The translations under genes and the position numbers were made by a program. Shown here in pieces: positions 9,401 through 15,910 of a DNA stretch of 64,000 nucleotides. The stretch comes from JADLAT01 sp964348795 (GTDB lineage: Bacteria > Pseudomonadota > Alphaproteobacteria > Micavibrionales > Micavibrionaceae), in NCBI GenBank assembly GCA_964348795.1, contig CAYGDY010000001.1, forward strand, positions 207,152 to 271,151, in the 5' to 3' direction. Position 1 is the stretch's first letter. Every line of letters begins with the position of its first letter. The notes under the pieces were generated by a model. It had not been told where the DNA came from. It saw only the letters and a list, made by a program, of their open reading frames with translations, and did not search any database.

Positions 9401-9885
9401 AACGTCTCCTGACAGCCTTCGGGCATGTGAATGCCCATTTCCAGAGACTCTTTCTGCGGCTCTTTGGTGGCGGACAGGCCCATCTGGCCCTGATTGATTC
9501 GGAGGATGCGCTGGGTGCGGGGCTGGAAATTTATGCCCAGCCCCCTGGTAAAACGCTTCAATCGCTTTCCCTGCTATCGGGCGGGGAGCAAACCATGGCG
9601 TCTATCGCCTTGATTTTTGCCATGTTCCTGACCAATCCCTCGCCCATCTGTGTACTGGACGAGATTGACGCGCCGCTGGATGATGCCAACGTAGACCGTG
9701 TCTGTACCTTGCTGGAGGACATTGCGGAGCGCGGTGAAACCCGTTTTTTGATCATCACCCACCATCGCCTGACTATGGCGCGGATGGACCGCCTGTATGG
9801 TGTGACCATGGCGGAGCGCGGTGTCTCCCAGCTTGTATCGGTAGATCTTCAGCAATCCTTTGATTTTCTTGATGAGGCGGCGTAG
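6415..9885 (+). CDS. smc: Chromosome segregation ATPase SMC
   Basis: Structural maintenance of chromosomes protein, 1156 residues, normal length. The N-terminal head has the Walker A 'GPNGCGKSN' at residues 32-40. Long coiled coils rich in Ala, Gln, Glu and Arg flank a hinge region at roughly residues 490-640. The C-terminal head has the signature 'LSLLSGGEQTMAS' near 1052, the Walker B 'ICVLDEIDAPLDD' near 1078 and the H-loop 'IITHH'. It condenses and helps segregate the chromosome with ScpA/ScpB, which are not in this window. It overlaps the upstream DsbA-like gene by four bases (ATGA), a conserved alphaproteobacterial coupling. atpI starts six bases after the stop. Confidence 0.98.
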   Translation: MIQFRKLRINGFKSFADRTELEITHGLNGIVGPNGCGKSNLVEALRWVMGESSAKRMRGDGMEDVIFNGTASRSRRNLAEVSLLLDNTHRTAPQPYNTGDEIEISRKIERDQGSSYKINGKAVRARDVQMLFADTVTGANSPALVSQGRITQIINAKPLDRRIILEESAGISGLYVRRHEAELRLKAADTNLLRVEDVLGSMESRLSTLKRQARQAARYRNLSTQIRQMEILMAYMEWQNLSARIQTAGALFAEAETTVAQKLGAVVQLTKTQETQGQDLPALRQNEARASAALQAQKLALQRLEDEAERTEKLIADMKAQARQNETDTAHETQSLTENAEALERIEREHAQLLEAEKTETGSSAEKQDLCDTRAAHVKGLEEQYAVLLKGHAEAKAQKNALHQRIQSQTARQTLLSARVDSAHNALEALLQNGDTPETDYETDIAEQESQAAALQNQTEEAQNHLDHLVRDIETARTALREIEQKNAEFNAEIATLERFLASGTGQDFPPVLDDMTADEGFEKALSRALGDSLMASLDQKAGTLWQEAPQSRRDVPALPEGAQVLAPRVKAPKALHLALSQIGVVADFETGEALWARLQCGQSLVSKDGMYWRWDGFSIRAGSVDRHAQTLEQKNKLESLCKNRPALDLALEKARKDLEAHLARQEDLNIRIKIFLQTQRDLNASLTRTRQNFAQFRESRARRDSEKNRLEDHLQTAQHDLEEVSKALEADQTLLATDAHNENQPQEEALLALKNALDTARTEHAESVRACDLFVQQHNSRQARLHAMADERINLQNRTIRARERLRQFQERQTTLQNKLAEILENPRNFEQEQSDLLGRISEQEKSHRAVAEQIARIETARQETDKALKETENLLGQAREARAHAQATWASLKEQHDSMRAAIQEKFEMPPQDLHGHSAIEMDALLDNIEGVRHKKESLIKERDGIGPVNLRADFEAEELEKEVSTLIHERNDLLQAIEELRGGIHKINKEARERLLTAFGHVNAHFQRLFLRLFGGGQAHLALIDSEDALGAGLEIYAQPPGKTLQSLSLLSGGEQTMASIALIFAMFLTNPSPICVLDEIDAPLDDANVDRVCTLLEDIAERGETRFLIITHHRLTMARMDRLYGVTMAERGVSQLVSVDLQQSFDFLDEAA

Positions 9886-9891
9886 GCGAAT

Positions 9892-10227
9892 ATGACCCAG
9901 GATTTGGACGATCTCGCCTGCAAAATAGAGCAGGCCCGCGCAGGAAACCCTGAAAAAGCGGCCCATAAAAAGAAGGAACTCCAGAACAAGGCGGGTATGC
10001 AGGCCGGTATGGAGTTTGTTATTGCCATTACGCTTTCCAGTTTTTTGGGATTCAAGCTGGATCAGTGGGCCGGTACCATGCCGCTCTTCCTGATACTCTT
10101 TTTTCTTCTGGGGACGGGGGCAGGTTTTCTGAGTGTTTTTAAAGCCTCGCAAAATTGTGGGGCCGGTGTTGGATTTTCTGCATTGCATAAGGAAGAAAAA
10201 AAGGCTAAGAAGACACCAAAAGATTAA
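9892..10227 (+). CDS. atpI: ATP synthase protein I (AtpI)
   Basis: A 111-residue membrane protein that precedes the F0 genes. After an acidic/basic amphipathic N-terminus there are two membrane helices, 'MEFVIAITLSSFLGFKLDQW' and 'PLFLILFFLLGTGAGFLSVF', separated by a short turn. This is the AtpI/UncI layout. AtpI is thought to help c-ring assembly or Mg2+ handling. It begins six bases after smc and ends just before atpB, so it probably marks the 5' end of the F0 transcript even though it may be co-transcribed with smc. Confidence 0.88.
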   Translation: MTQDLDDLACKIEQARAGNPEKAAHKKKELQNKAGMQAGMEFVIAITLSSFLGFKLDQWAGTMPLFLILFFLLGTGAGFLSVFKASQNCGAGVGFSALHKEEKKAKKTPKD

Positions 10228-10258
10228 AATCTTAAGAAATAAAAGGAAAAGGTCGAAC

Positions 10259-11005
10259 GTGTCTGATCCCATTCACCAGTTTATCATCGAGCCTCTCGTG
10301 CGATTCGAGCCCTACGGCATCAATCTGTCTTTTACAAATTCGTCCCTCTGGATGATGGTGGCCGCCGCAACATCTATCCTCTTTTTGACCGTCTCTATCC
10401 AGAAACAGGCTCTGGTGCCCAGCCGCCTGCAATCGGTTTCGGAGATGCTATATGAATTTATCGCCGGTATGATTCGGGAGAATGTCGGGTCCCGTGGCCG
10501 GCAGTATTTCCCGTTTGTCTTTACCCTTTTTATGGTGGTCCTGATGGGGAATGTTCTGGGGCTTCTCCCCTATGCCTTTACCTATACCAGCCATATCATC
10601 GTGACAGGGGCTTTGGCGTCCTCTGTTTTTCTGGCCGTTGTGGCTTTCGGGTTCAAGAATCATGGCCTTCATTTCCTGTCGCTGTTTGCGCCGCCCGGCG
10701 TGCCGCTGGCTTTGCAGTTTCTGATTGTGCCGCTGGAGCTTCTCTCCTTTATGACACGCCCCTTTACGCTGGCTCTGCGGTTGTTCGCCAATATGATGGC
10801 GGGGCACCTGATGCTCAAGGTTTTTGCGGGCTTTAGCACGATGTTGCTGGGGCTGGGGGGGCTGGGTGTGCTGGCGGGTGCCGTACCGATGCTGTTCAAT
10901 GTTGCCCTGTTGGTGCTGGAATTGCTGGTGGCGGTATTACAGGCCTATATTTTTGCAATATTAACCTGCATTTATTTGAAAGATACGGTTGATCTTCATC
11001 ATTAA
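10259..11005 (+). CDS. atpB: F0F1 ATP synthase subunit a
   Basis: Membrane subunit a forms the two proton half-channels next to the c ring. The 248-residue product has the usual multiple helices. 'RPFTLALRLFANMMAGHLML' contains the essential arginine in the fifth helix, and a late 'LVAVLQAYIFAILTCIYL' closes the protein. I place the start at the GTG at 10259, preceded by 'AAAAGGAAAAGG' and giving the family N-terminus 'VSDPIHQFIIEPL'. The longer in-frame ORF from 10133 would overlap atpI by almost 100 bases with a basic, non-homologous leader. Confidence 0.96.
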   Translation: MSDPIHQFIIEPLVRFEPYGINLSFTNSSLWMMVAAATSILFLTVSIQKQALVPSRLQSVSEMLYEFIAGMIRENVGSRGRQYFPFVFTLFMVVLMGNVLGLLPYAFTYTSHIIVTGALASSVFLAVVAFGFKNHGLHFLSLFAPPGVPLALQFLIVPLELLSFMTRPFTLALRLFANMMAGHLMLKVFAGFSTMLLGLGGLGVLAGAVPMLFNVALLVLELLVAVLQAYIFAILTCIYLKDTVDLHH

Positions 11006-11082
11006 ATATGTAGGATACGCCCGAAAAGAATTCAAACTTGAATACGGACTGACATTTAAACCAAAAGAAGGAAACGAAAACG

Positions 11083-11307
11083 ATGGAACTTGAATCTGTG
11101 AAATTGATTGCGGCGGCTGTTGCGCTTTTGCCTATGTTTGGCGTGGCAATAAGCTTGGGGATGATTTTCTCGTCCTACAACGATGCGATTGGCCGTAACC
11201 CTAAAGCCGATGAAATTCTGGGTGGCAAGTACATGCTGTTCTTTGCTTTGACAGAAGCGTTGGCGATTTTTGCGCTCGGGGTTTCTCTCCTGATTTTGTT
11301 CAAGTAA
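11083..11307 (+). CDS. atpE: F0F1 ATP synthase subunit c
   Basis: The proteolipid that forms the rotating ring, 74 residues with two membrane helices and the polar loop 'IGRNPKA'. The proton-carrying carboxylate is Glu58 in 'FFALTEALAIFALG'. The first helix is unusual: the glycine stripe GxGxGxG found in most subunit c proteins is GxAxSxG here (positions 20, 22, 24, 26), preceded by 'IAAAVALLPMF'. No Na+-type Gln/Ser ligand set is evident. The RBS 'AGAAGGAAACG' supports the start. It sits between subunits a and b', the standard order. Confidence 0.96.
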   Translation: MELESVKLIAAAVALLPMFGVAISLGMIFSSYNDAIGRNPKADEILGGKYMLFFALTEALAIFALGVSLLILFK

Positions 11308-11327
11308 GACATTTTGAAGTGTTCTTG

Positions 11328-12089
11328 ATGCGCAGGATGTATTTGAAAATTGGGGTAAAGGTGCTCTTGTTCTGTCTTCTGGCAGGGCCCGCCTTTTCTG
11401 CCGATCCTCTTTTGGATGAAATGTCGGGGGAGACTTCCCCTGTCATTTCGGCGGCGCCAGCCCCTTCTGCGGGACACGAAGGTGAAAGTCCTGTGATCTC
11501 ACCAGATATTCAGGGCCCTCAGGGGCTTACCCTGCAACCTCTCGAAGGGGGAGGCTCTCATGTTCGTGAGGCAGAACATTCCATTTCTGCGGGCTTGCCC
11601 CAGATGGACCCGACATGGTTTGCCAGTCAGGTCTTCTGGATGGCTGTGACCTTTGTCTTGCTCTATGCGGTGTTCTCTACGAAAATTTTGCCGGATATCT
11701 CTTCCACACTGGAAAAGCGCCGGAACCAGATTCAAGGTGATCTCGATACGGCCCAGAAACTCAGGGACAATGCAGAGGAGGTCAAGGCCGCCTACGAGGC
11801 GTTGATGCTTCAGGCGCGCGATAAGGCTTCCGCGTTTTTTTCGGTCGCGGATGATAAAATAAAAAAGAAAACTTTCAAGGCCATGGAGGGGTTTGCCTTG
11901 CGTGCCGAGAAAGAAACAAAACTCATGGAAGAGTCCATCACAGAAGCCAAAAACGTGGCTATGGGTGAGATGCATACCGTGGCGGCGGATCTCGCCCGCC
12001 ATGCCGCAGAAAAAATTATAGGGCTTTCCACAGATCTTGATCAGACCAGAGCTTTGATCGAGGATATCCAGCAACGAAAGGTCGCCTGA
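11328..12089 (+). CDS. atpF': F0F1 ATP synthase subunit b' with N-terminal extension
   Basis: Peripheral-stalk subunit of the split b/b' type found in alphaproteobacteria and photosynthetic bacteria. The classic part starts about residue 85 with 'MDPTWFASQVFWMAVTFVLLY', the membrane anchor, followed by a long charged coiled coil ending 'AEKIIGLSTDLDQTRALIED'. Ahead of it are about 80 extra residues: a signal-like segment 'VLLFCLLAGPAFSA' and a Pro/Ser/Gly-rich linker that would lie in the periplasm. At about 253 residues it is longer than most b' subunits (160-190). ATG 11328 was preferred to the GTG at 11319. The stop overlaps the next ATG (TGATG). Confidence 0.92.
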   Translation: MRRMYLKIGVKVLLFCLLAGPAFSADPLLDEMSGETSPVISAAPAPSAGHEGESPVISPDIQGPQGLTLQPLEGGGSHVREAEHSISAGLPQMDPTWFASQVFWMAVTFVLLYAVFSTKILPDISSTLEKRRNQIQGDLDTAQKLRDNAEEVKAAYEALMLQARDKASAFFSVADDKIKKKTFKAMEGFALRAEKETKLMEESITEAKNVAMGEMHTVAADLARHAAEKIIGLSTDLDQTRALIEDIQQRKVA

Positions 12090-12577
12090 TGTCGTTTTTA
12101 CAAGATCCTGCCATATGGCTTTTGATCTCTTTTCTGGTCTTTTCCGGTGTCTTGTGGAAATTCGGGAAGAATGCGTTTGTGTCCATGCTGGATAACCGGA
12201 TCCAGTCCATACGCGATGAAATCAAGCTTGCGGAAAATTTGCGGGTTGAGGCGCAGGAAATGCTGGCCCAGTACCAGCGCAAGCAAAGGGACGCCGAAAA
12301 AGAGGCCGAGAAAATCATTGCGCAGGCGGAGAAGCAGGCCGATGATATCCGTAAAAAAGCGGAAGCGGATTTGAGCGAAACCGTGGACCGCCGTGAAAAG
12401 CAATTGCAGGACCGTCTGGCACGCCTGAGAGACAACGCCAAAGAGGATATCCGTCAGTATGCGGCGACTCTGGCTCTGGAGGCGACATACCAGATTATTG
12501 ATAAAAAACTGGATAAAACAGCGAATGCCAATCTGGTCGATCAGGCCATTCAAGGCCTTTCCGCCCATCTGGGATAA
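12089..12577 (+). CDS. atpF: F0F1 ATP synthase subunit b
   Basis: Second stalk subunit, 162 residues. One N-terminal membrane helix, 'FLQDPAIWLLISFLVFSGVL', is followed by the conserved 'FVSMLDNRIQSIRDEI' turn and a long helical, charged stalk that contacts the F1 delta subunit. It overlaps subunit b' by one base and closes the F0 operon (atpI-B-E-b'-b). The F1 genes are not adjacent, as expected for alphaproteobacteria, where F0 and F1 form separate operons. It converges on the DUF2059 gene with an 85-bp gap in which I see no clear terminator. Confidence 0.95.
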   Translation: MSFLQDPAIWLLISFLVFSGVLWKFGKNAFVSMLDNRIQSIRDEIKLAENLRVEAQEMLAQYQRKQRDAEKEAEKIIAQAEKQADDIRKKAEADLSETVDRREKQLQDRLARLRDNAKEDIRQYAATLALEATYQIIDKKLDKTANANLVDQAIQGLSAHLG

Positions 12578-12662
12578 TCCTTCATCTCCTCCCCTCCCCT
12601 TGTTTCAAACATCATCCCGTGGGCAAGGGCGAAGCCTTTTAGAGTGCGGGGGTAACGCGGCT

Positions 12663-13139
12663 CTACTCCTGCGTTTCCGTTTTCAACCGCATCAGTCCTT
12701 GATCCAGCATTTTCACGATAGCAGGCTGGACCCGCCCCTGAAACAGGGGCAATTTTTCCTTGATCGAACGGGATTCAGGCCGCTTGTAATAGTCGACCAT
12801 GACCTGTAATTCACTTTCTGTGAAAAGCTCGGCATACGAGTCCCGCGCTGTTTTTTCGAGGGCCTGCGCGTCAATGAATTTCATGAGCGCCATGCGGAAA
12901 ATATCCCGATCCTTTTGCGGGGTGTCCGCCATGGTTTTGGTGATGTAATAGGTCACGGCCCGATCAATCTGGTCCGTCACAGGGTCCAGCTTCAGCATTT
13001 CATCTATCAGGATTTCCCGCCGGATCAGCGTTGCGGAGTCCATGAGCACACTCTCTTCCGCCCATACCGATGCGGTCATCCCGATAAAAAAGAGAAGCAA
13101 CAGGCCAAAAGGCACAGATTGTCTAAAACGGAATTTCAT
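12663..13139 (-). CDS. Exported DUF2059 protein
   Basis: A 158-residue protein with a signal peptide ('FGLLLLFFIGMTASVWA' then EES) and a C-terminal DUF2059 domain. The domain is recognisable by 'YAELFTESELQVMVDYYKRP' followed by a helix ending 'PLFQGRVQPAIVKML'. The function of the family is unknown; proteins are predicted periplasmic and mostly helical. The start at 13139 is preferred to 13151 because it directly precedes the basic signal-peptide region. Either start lies inside the end of ssb, so the two genes overlap by about 17 bases and are probably co-transcribed. Confidence 0.82.
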   Translation of the reverse strand: MKFRFRQSVPFGLLLLFFIGMTASVWAEESVLMDSATLIRREILIDEMLKLDPVTDQIDRAVTYYITKTMADTPQKDRDIFRMALMKFIDAQALEKTARDSYAELFTESELQVMVDYYKRPESRSIKEKLPLFQGRVQPAIVKMLDQGLMRLKTETQE

Positions 13140-13635
13140 CTTCCATCTCATCCATCGGCGCCGGAGCAGAGGCCGCCCGTGCAGGCGCAGACCCGCCGCC
13201 CGTCCCGTAATCCTGATTCATCCCGTTGTCATTATAGGAAGACGATCCGCCGCCGGCTCCATAGGAAGAGCCACCCCCACTGCCTTTACTGTCCAGCATG
13301 GTGAGTTCGCCGCGAAACGGGCGCAACACCACTTCAGTGGAATATTTTTCCTGCCCCGACTGGTCGGTCCATTTGCGGGTTTCCAGCTGGCCTTCGATAT
13401 ATACCTTCGCGCCTTTTTTCAGATAGTTTTCAGCCACAGTTCCAAGCCCCTGATTGAAAATAACCACGCGGTGCCACTGGGTGTTTTCTTTTTTCTCGCC
13501 GGTGGATTTGTCTTTCCAGCTTTCGGATGTCGCAATAGTGAGGTTCACCACCTTGTCTCCTGAATTCATGGTCCGCACTTCGGGGTCTTTCCCCAGATTG
13601 CCAATCAAAATCACTTTATTCACGCTTCCGGCCAC
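13123..13635 (-). CDS. ssb: Single-stranded DNA-binding protein
   Basis: Binds and protects single-stranded DNA during replication and repair. The 170-residue protein has the OB fold ('NKVILIGNLGKDPEVRTM', 'KGAKVYIEGQLETRKW'), a Gly/Ser/Tyr-rich flexible linker and the acidic partner-binding tip 'MDEMEDEIPF'. This is the normal bacterial architecture. It is followed by the overlapping DUF2059 gene. The region upstream (13636-13752) contains a hairpin that probably ends the preceding GST transcript. Confidence 0.97.
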   Translation of the reverse strand: MAGSVNKVILIGNLGKDPEVRTMNSGDKVVNLTIATSESWKDKSTGEKKENTQWHRVVIFNQGLGTVAENYLKKGAKVYIEGQLETRKWTDQSGQEKYSTEVVLRPFRGELTMLDSKGSGGGSSYGAGGGSSSYNDNGMNQDYGTGGGSAPARAASAPAPMDEMEDEIPF

Positions 13636-13713
13636 AGCTCTTGCTCCTTTAAAAATCCATGTAACAGAGAATCCGAATATAGACAGATTGCGGGCCGAGA
13701 AAAAGGGAAAGTT

Positions 13714-13740
13714 TGGGAGAGCGGGAAACGCTCCCCCAAT
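13714..13740 (-). terminator. Hairpin downstream of the GST gene
   Basis: Arms TTGGGAGAGCG and CGCTCCCCCAA form an 11-bp stem with one G-U pair and a five-base loop. Read on the minus strand it follows the GST stop by about 13 bases. The T-rich tract comes only after eight more bases, so termination would be weak. Confidence 0.4.
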
Positions 13741-13752
13741 GCTTTAAAAAAA

Positions 13753-14394
13753 TTATGCCACAGCCTTGTATTCGACCCCTTCGGCGGCAAGCGCTTTCTG
13801 GTAAGCGGGACGCGCGACGATGGATTTAAGCAAGTTCTGTGTTTTCGGGCCGAATGTAAACGCCTGCGGCAACGCGCCCCAGTTTGCAATGACGGTCAGG
13901 AGAATATCACCCGCCGTCACGGCATCCCCCGCCAGATACGGCTTGCCCGTGCGGGCCAGATGCGCCTCGACATTATCCCACAGCCCTTGGATCGCGGCGC
14001 AGGCTTGCTTCAGCAGATTGTCCTTTTCGGAAGGGTTTTCAAACGTGGCACGCTTCATCAGCCAAAACCCCCGCGCATAGGCGGGATGCAAGGTCGCATT
14101 GGCAAACATCAGCCATTGCAAAGCCTGCGCCCGTTCCCAGCCCGCTTGTGGCAAAAGCGCGCTTTTGTGCGTATCGCACAGGTAAATGATCTGCGCCGCA
14201 CCTTCGAGCAAGGGTTTACCGTCCTCGAGCAACACAGGCACCGCCCCCTGCGGGTTCATTTTCAGGAATGCGGGGGTTTTGTGTTCGCCCTCCATCATAT
14301 TGATTTTCTTCAAATTCACCGCCTGCCCAGTTTCGTTCAGGATGACGTGAATGGCCATGGAACAAGCGCCCGCGCCGTAATAGAGTTCGTACAT
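13753..14394 (-). CDS. Glutathione S-transferase family protein
   Basis: A 213-residue GST. The thioredoxin-fold N-terminal domain starts 'MYELYYGAGACSMAIHVILNE', the beta-class layout with Ser/Cys near the glutathione thiol. It has the cis-Pro motif 'GAVPVLLEDGKPLLEGAAQIIYL' and an all-helical C-terminal domain with 'YLAGDAVTAGDILLTVI', the N-capping box. The ATG at 14394 has the RBS 'AAAAGGAGAAACC'. The longer ORF from 14460 would start inside a palindromic repeat ('MPACAGMT' is the repeat translated) and is not used. The substrate is unknown. Confidence 0.93.
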   Translation of the reverse strand: MYELYYGAGACSMAIHVILNETGQAVNLKKINMMEGEHKTPAFLKMNPQGAVPVLLEDGKPLLEGAAQIIYLCDTHKSALLPQAGWERAQALQWLMFANATLHPAYARGFWLMKRATFENPSEKDNLLKQACAAIQGLWDNVEAHLARTGKPYLAGDAVTAGDILLTVIANWGALPQAFTFGPKTQNLLKSIVARPAYQKALAAEGVEYKAVA

Positions 14395-14437
14395 GTGATG
14401 GTTTCTCCTTTTGGATTGTTGAAGCCCTTCTTCCGCC

Positions 14438-14504
14438 GTCATGCCCGCGCAGGCGGGCATCCAGAAAAATCAGCCATGGACTCCCGCCTTCGCGGGAGTG
14501 ACGG
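14438..14504. repeat. Class C palindromic repeat (extragenic)
   Basis: Two adjacent stems, ATGCCCGC/GCGGGCAT and ACTCCCGC/GCGGGAGT, bounded by GTCAT and GTGACGG. This is the same unit type that occurs in frame inside amgK. It supplies a false upstream start for the GST ORF. Confidence 0.85.
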
Positions 14505-14765
14505 TAAAAAACAGACAGGAAATCATCTAATGCCCTTTGTTCTTTTGGCAAGGGGGCGGGATAAAAAACCCCATTCCCATCCCGTCACCCACGAGGAGGG
14601 ATGAACGTCCCGACTCGGCAATCCAGTTTTTCAAGTCTTTTTTGTGATATAATCGCACGGATCGCACCTTCGTCATTCCCCTAGAATTTCTCCGCAATTC
14701 AGGTGATGACAGCAAAAGGGAACAATTCTACCCCAATCGAAAAGTATATATACATAACTTTTTTC

Positions 14766-14808
14766 TTGCTTCAGCCTCACAGTTTCGTGTATAGGGGTAT
14801 AAAACCCC
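14766..14808 (+). promoter_or_regulatory. Promoter with overlapping palindrome
   Basis: TTGCTT (14766-14771), an 18-base spacer and TATAGG (14790-14795). The perfect inverted repeat GGGGT-ATAAA-ACCCC (14794-14808) covers the expected transcription start and could be an operator. It lies 26 bases before the small acidic gene. Confidence 0.4.
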
Positions 14809-14833
14809 ACAATGACACACAAAAGGTATTGAT

Positions 14834-15091
14834 ATGACGAAAAACATGCTGACATCACACGATGCATTCGATAAAGCCTCTGCCCACGATGGATTAACAG
14901 AAGAAGACGGTATTGAAAATGTTCTTGAAGAGAGCTTAAATCTTGATGATCTGGATTTTTCTACCGATCCCTCCAATGAAGCCCTTTTGGAGGATCTTAT
15001 CGTACGGACAACATACGATCCCGATGAAGATCTGTTTGAGGATAATGGCGATGACGGATATTACTTTGAAACAACATACATACCAGATTAG
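14834..15091 (+). CDS. Small acidic protein of unknown function
   Basis: 85 residues, strongly acidic (many Asp/Glu, few Lys/Arg) with Tyr/Phe-rich patches near the C-terminus ('GDDGYYFETTYIPD'). There is no signal peptide, membrane segment or cysteine. The start follows 'AAAAGG' by seven bases, and a promoter with a palindrome lies upstream. Its acidity and small size would fit a DNA mimic, an inhibitor or a disordered adaptor, but nothing in the sequence decides this. It lies directly upstream of the VapBC-like module. I recognise no family. Confidence 0.55.
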   Translation: MTKNMLTSHDAFDKASAHDGLTEEDGIENVLEESLNLDDLDFSTDPSNEALLEDLIVRTTYDPDEDLFEDNGDDGYYFETTYIPD

Positions 15092-15096
15092 CTTTA

Positions 15097-15121
15097 TCCC
15101 CCTGCTCTTTTGACAAGGGGA
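15097..15121. repeat. CCCC-TTTTGACAA-GGGG hairpin element
   Basis: TCCCC / GGGGA arms around a loop containing CTTTTGACAA. It has the same core as the element before uvrA (15865-15899) and a weaker match at 14531-14556. It directly follows the acidic gene's stop and may act as its transcript end. Confidence 0.5.
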
Positions 15122-15135
15122 ACGGCGAAAAAATC

Positions 15136-15173
15136 TTGACAATTCCATTCATTATATCTTACATTAAAGTAAG
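15136..15173 (+). promoter_or_regulatory. Promoter and operator of the toxin-antitoxin pair
   Basis: A consensus -35 TTGACA (15136-15141) and a -10 TACATT (15160-15165, spacer 18) overlap the inverted repeat CTTAC-ATTAAA-GTAAG (15158-15173). An AbrB-type antitoxin bound there would block RNA polymerase, the usual autoregulation of such modules. Confidence 0.5.
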
Positions 15174-15201
15174 GATTTTTTTTAATTGTAAGGTGATTGC
15201 G

Positions 15202-15444
15202 ATGGAAACCACATTGACAACCAAGGGGCAAATTACCCTGCCGAAAGGCTTGCGGGACGCGCTTCACCTGAAAACGGGCGATAAAATTCTTTTCGAGGCT
15301 CAAGAAGGTGGAGCATACCTTTTGCGTGCTAAAATCCAAGATGTGCGGGCTCTGAAAGGCCTGATTTCCTATCAAGGGGCACCCAAAACACTAGAGGATA
15401 TGACCCGTGCCATTCATCAAAATGCGGAAAACTGGCAAATATGA
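15202..15444 (+). CDS. AbrB/SpoVT-family antitoxin (VapB-like)
   Basis: An 80-residue DNA-binding antitoxin. The swapped-hairpin AbrB fold is clear in 'TTKGQITLPKGLRDALHLKTGDKILF' (cited only as the family pattern), with the C-terminal half probably wrapping the toxin. The start ATG at 15202 has the site 'TAAGGTG' upstream. The longer ORF from 15136 begins within the promoter. Its stop overlaps the toxin start by four bases (ATGA), the standard coupling of antitoxin and toxin. It is probably autoregulated through the CTTAC/GTAAG palindrome upstream. Confidence 0.88.
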   Translation: METTLTTKGQITLPKGLRDALHLKTGDKILFEAQEGGAYLLRAKIQDVRALKGLISYQGAPKTLEDMTRAIHQNAENWQI

Positions 15445-15833
15445 TCGCGCTGGACACCAACGTCCTCATCCGCTATCTCGTGCAGGATGACAAAACGCAG
15501 GCCCAAAAAGCCAACAGATTGATAGAAGCCCTCACGCCCGATACCCCCGCTTTTATTTCTTGTATCGTGCTGTGTGAAGTCAATTGGGTTCTGGAAAGCG
15601 CTTATAAAATCAAGAAAAAGGAAAGGCTCGAAGCTTTGCGGGGCATTGTGTCGGTTGCCGTTTTTGCTATGGAACACCTCGACGCATGCCTGAAAGCCCT
15701 CAAGCTCACTGAATCAGGACCTGCGGATTTTTCCGATTATCTGATTTCTCAGATTGCACAACAAGAAGGCTACGAAACGGTTCTAACTTTTGATAAAAAG
15801 GCCCTGCGATGTGCTGGCTTTAAAAATCCGTAG
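15441..15833 (+). CDS. PIN-domain toxin (VapC-like ribonuclease)
   Basis: A 130-residue PIN domain. The acidic metal-binding residues are at the expected places: Asp5 in 'MIALDTNVLIRYLVQDD', Glu46 in 'CEVNWVLE', Asp96/Asp99 in 'PADFSDYLI', and Asp118 in 'LTFDKKAL'. Such toxins cut RNA, often tRNA or rRNA, when the antitoxin is lost. The complete set of acidic residues suggests an active enzyme. The target cannot be read from sequence. It is coupled to the AbrB antitoxin by a four-base overlap. Confidence 0.9.
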   Translation: MIALDTNVLIRYLVQDDKTQAQKANRLIEALTPDTPAFISCIVLCEVNWVLESAYKIKKKERLEALRGIVSVAVFAMEHLDACLKALKLTESGPADFSDYLISQIAQQEGYETVLTFDKKALRCAGFKNP

Positions 15834-15864
15834 AAGACTCTCGGCGTATTGCGCTAACAATAGG

Positions 15865-15899
15865 AGTACCCCCCCTTCCCTTTTGACAAGGGGGGTACT
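15865..15899. repeat. Perfect 10-bp hairpin between vapC-like gene and uvrA
   Basis: Arms AGTACCCCCC (15865-15874) and GGGGGGTACT (15890-15899) surround a loop with CCTTTTGACAA. It lies only 11 bases before the uvrA start and has no T-run. It could stop or slow transcription from the toxin operon, or hide the uvrA start in mRNA. Confidence 0.55.
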
Positions 15900-15910
15900 A
15901 TATATTCCCC

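Larger units (their letters stand above)
14395..14833. other. 439-bp intergenic region between GST and acidic-protein genes
   Basis: Holds a class C palindromic repeat (14438-14504), a degenerate copy of the 'TTTTGACAAGGGG' hairpin element (14531-14556), an isolated TATAAT at 14648-14653 without a good -35, and the promoter of the next gene (from 14766). I see no coding potential. Confidence 0.6.

Noticed and set aside
10133..10258. 42-residue N-terminal extension of subunit a
   Set aside because: It overlaps atpI heavily. The GTG at 10259 has a good RBS and gives the family N-terminus.
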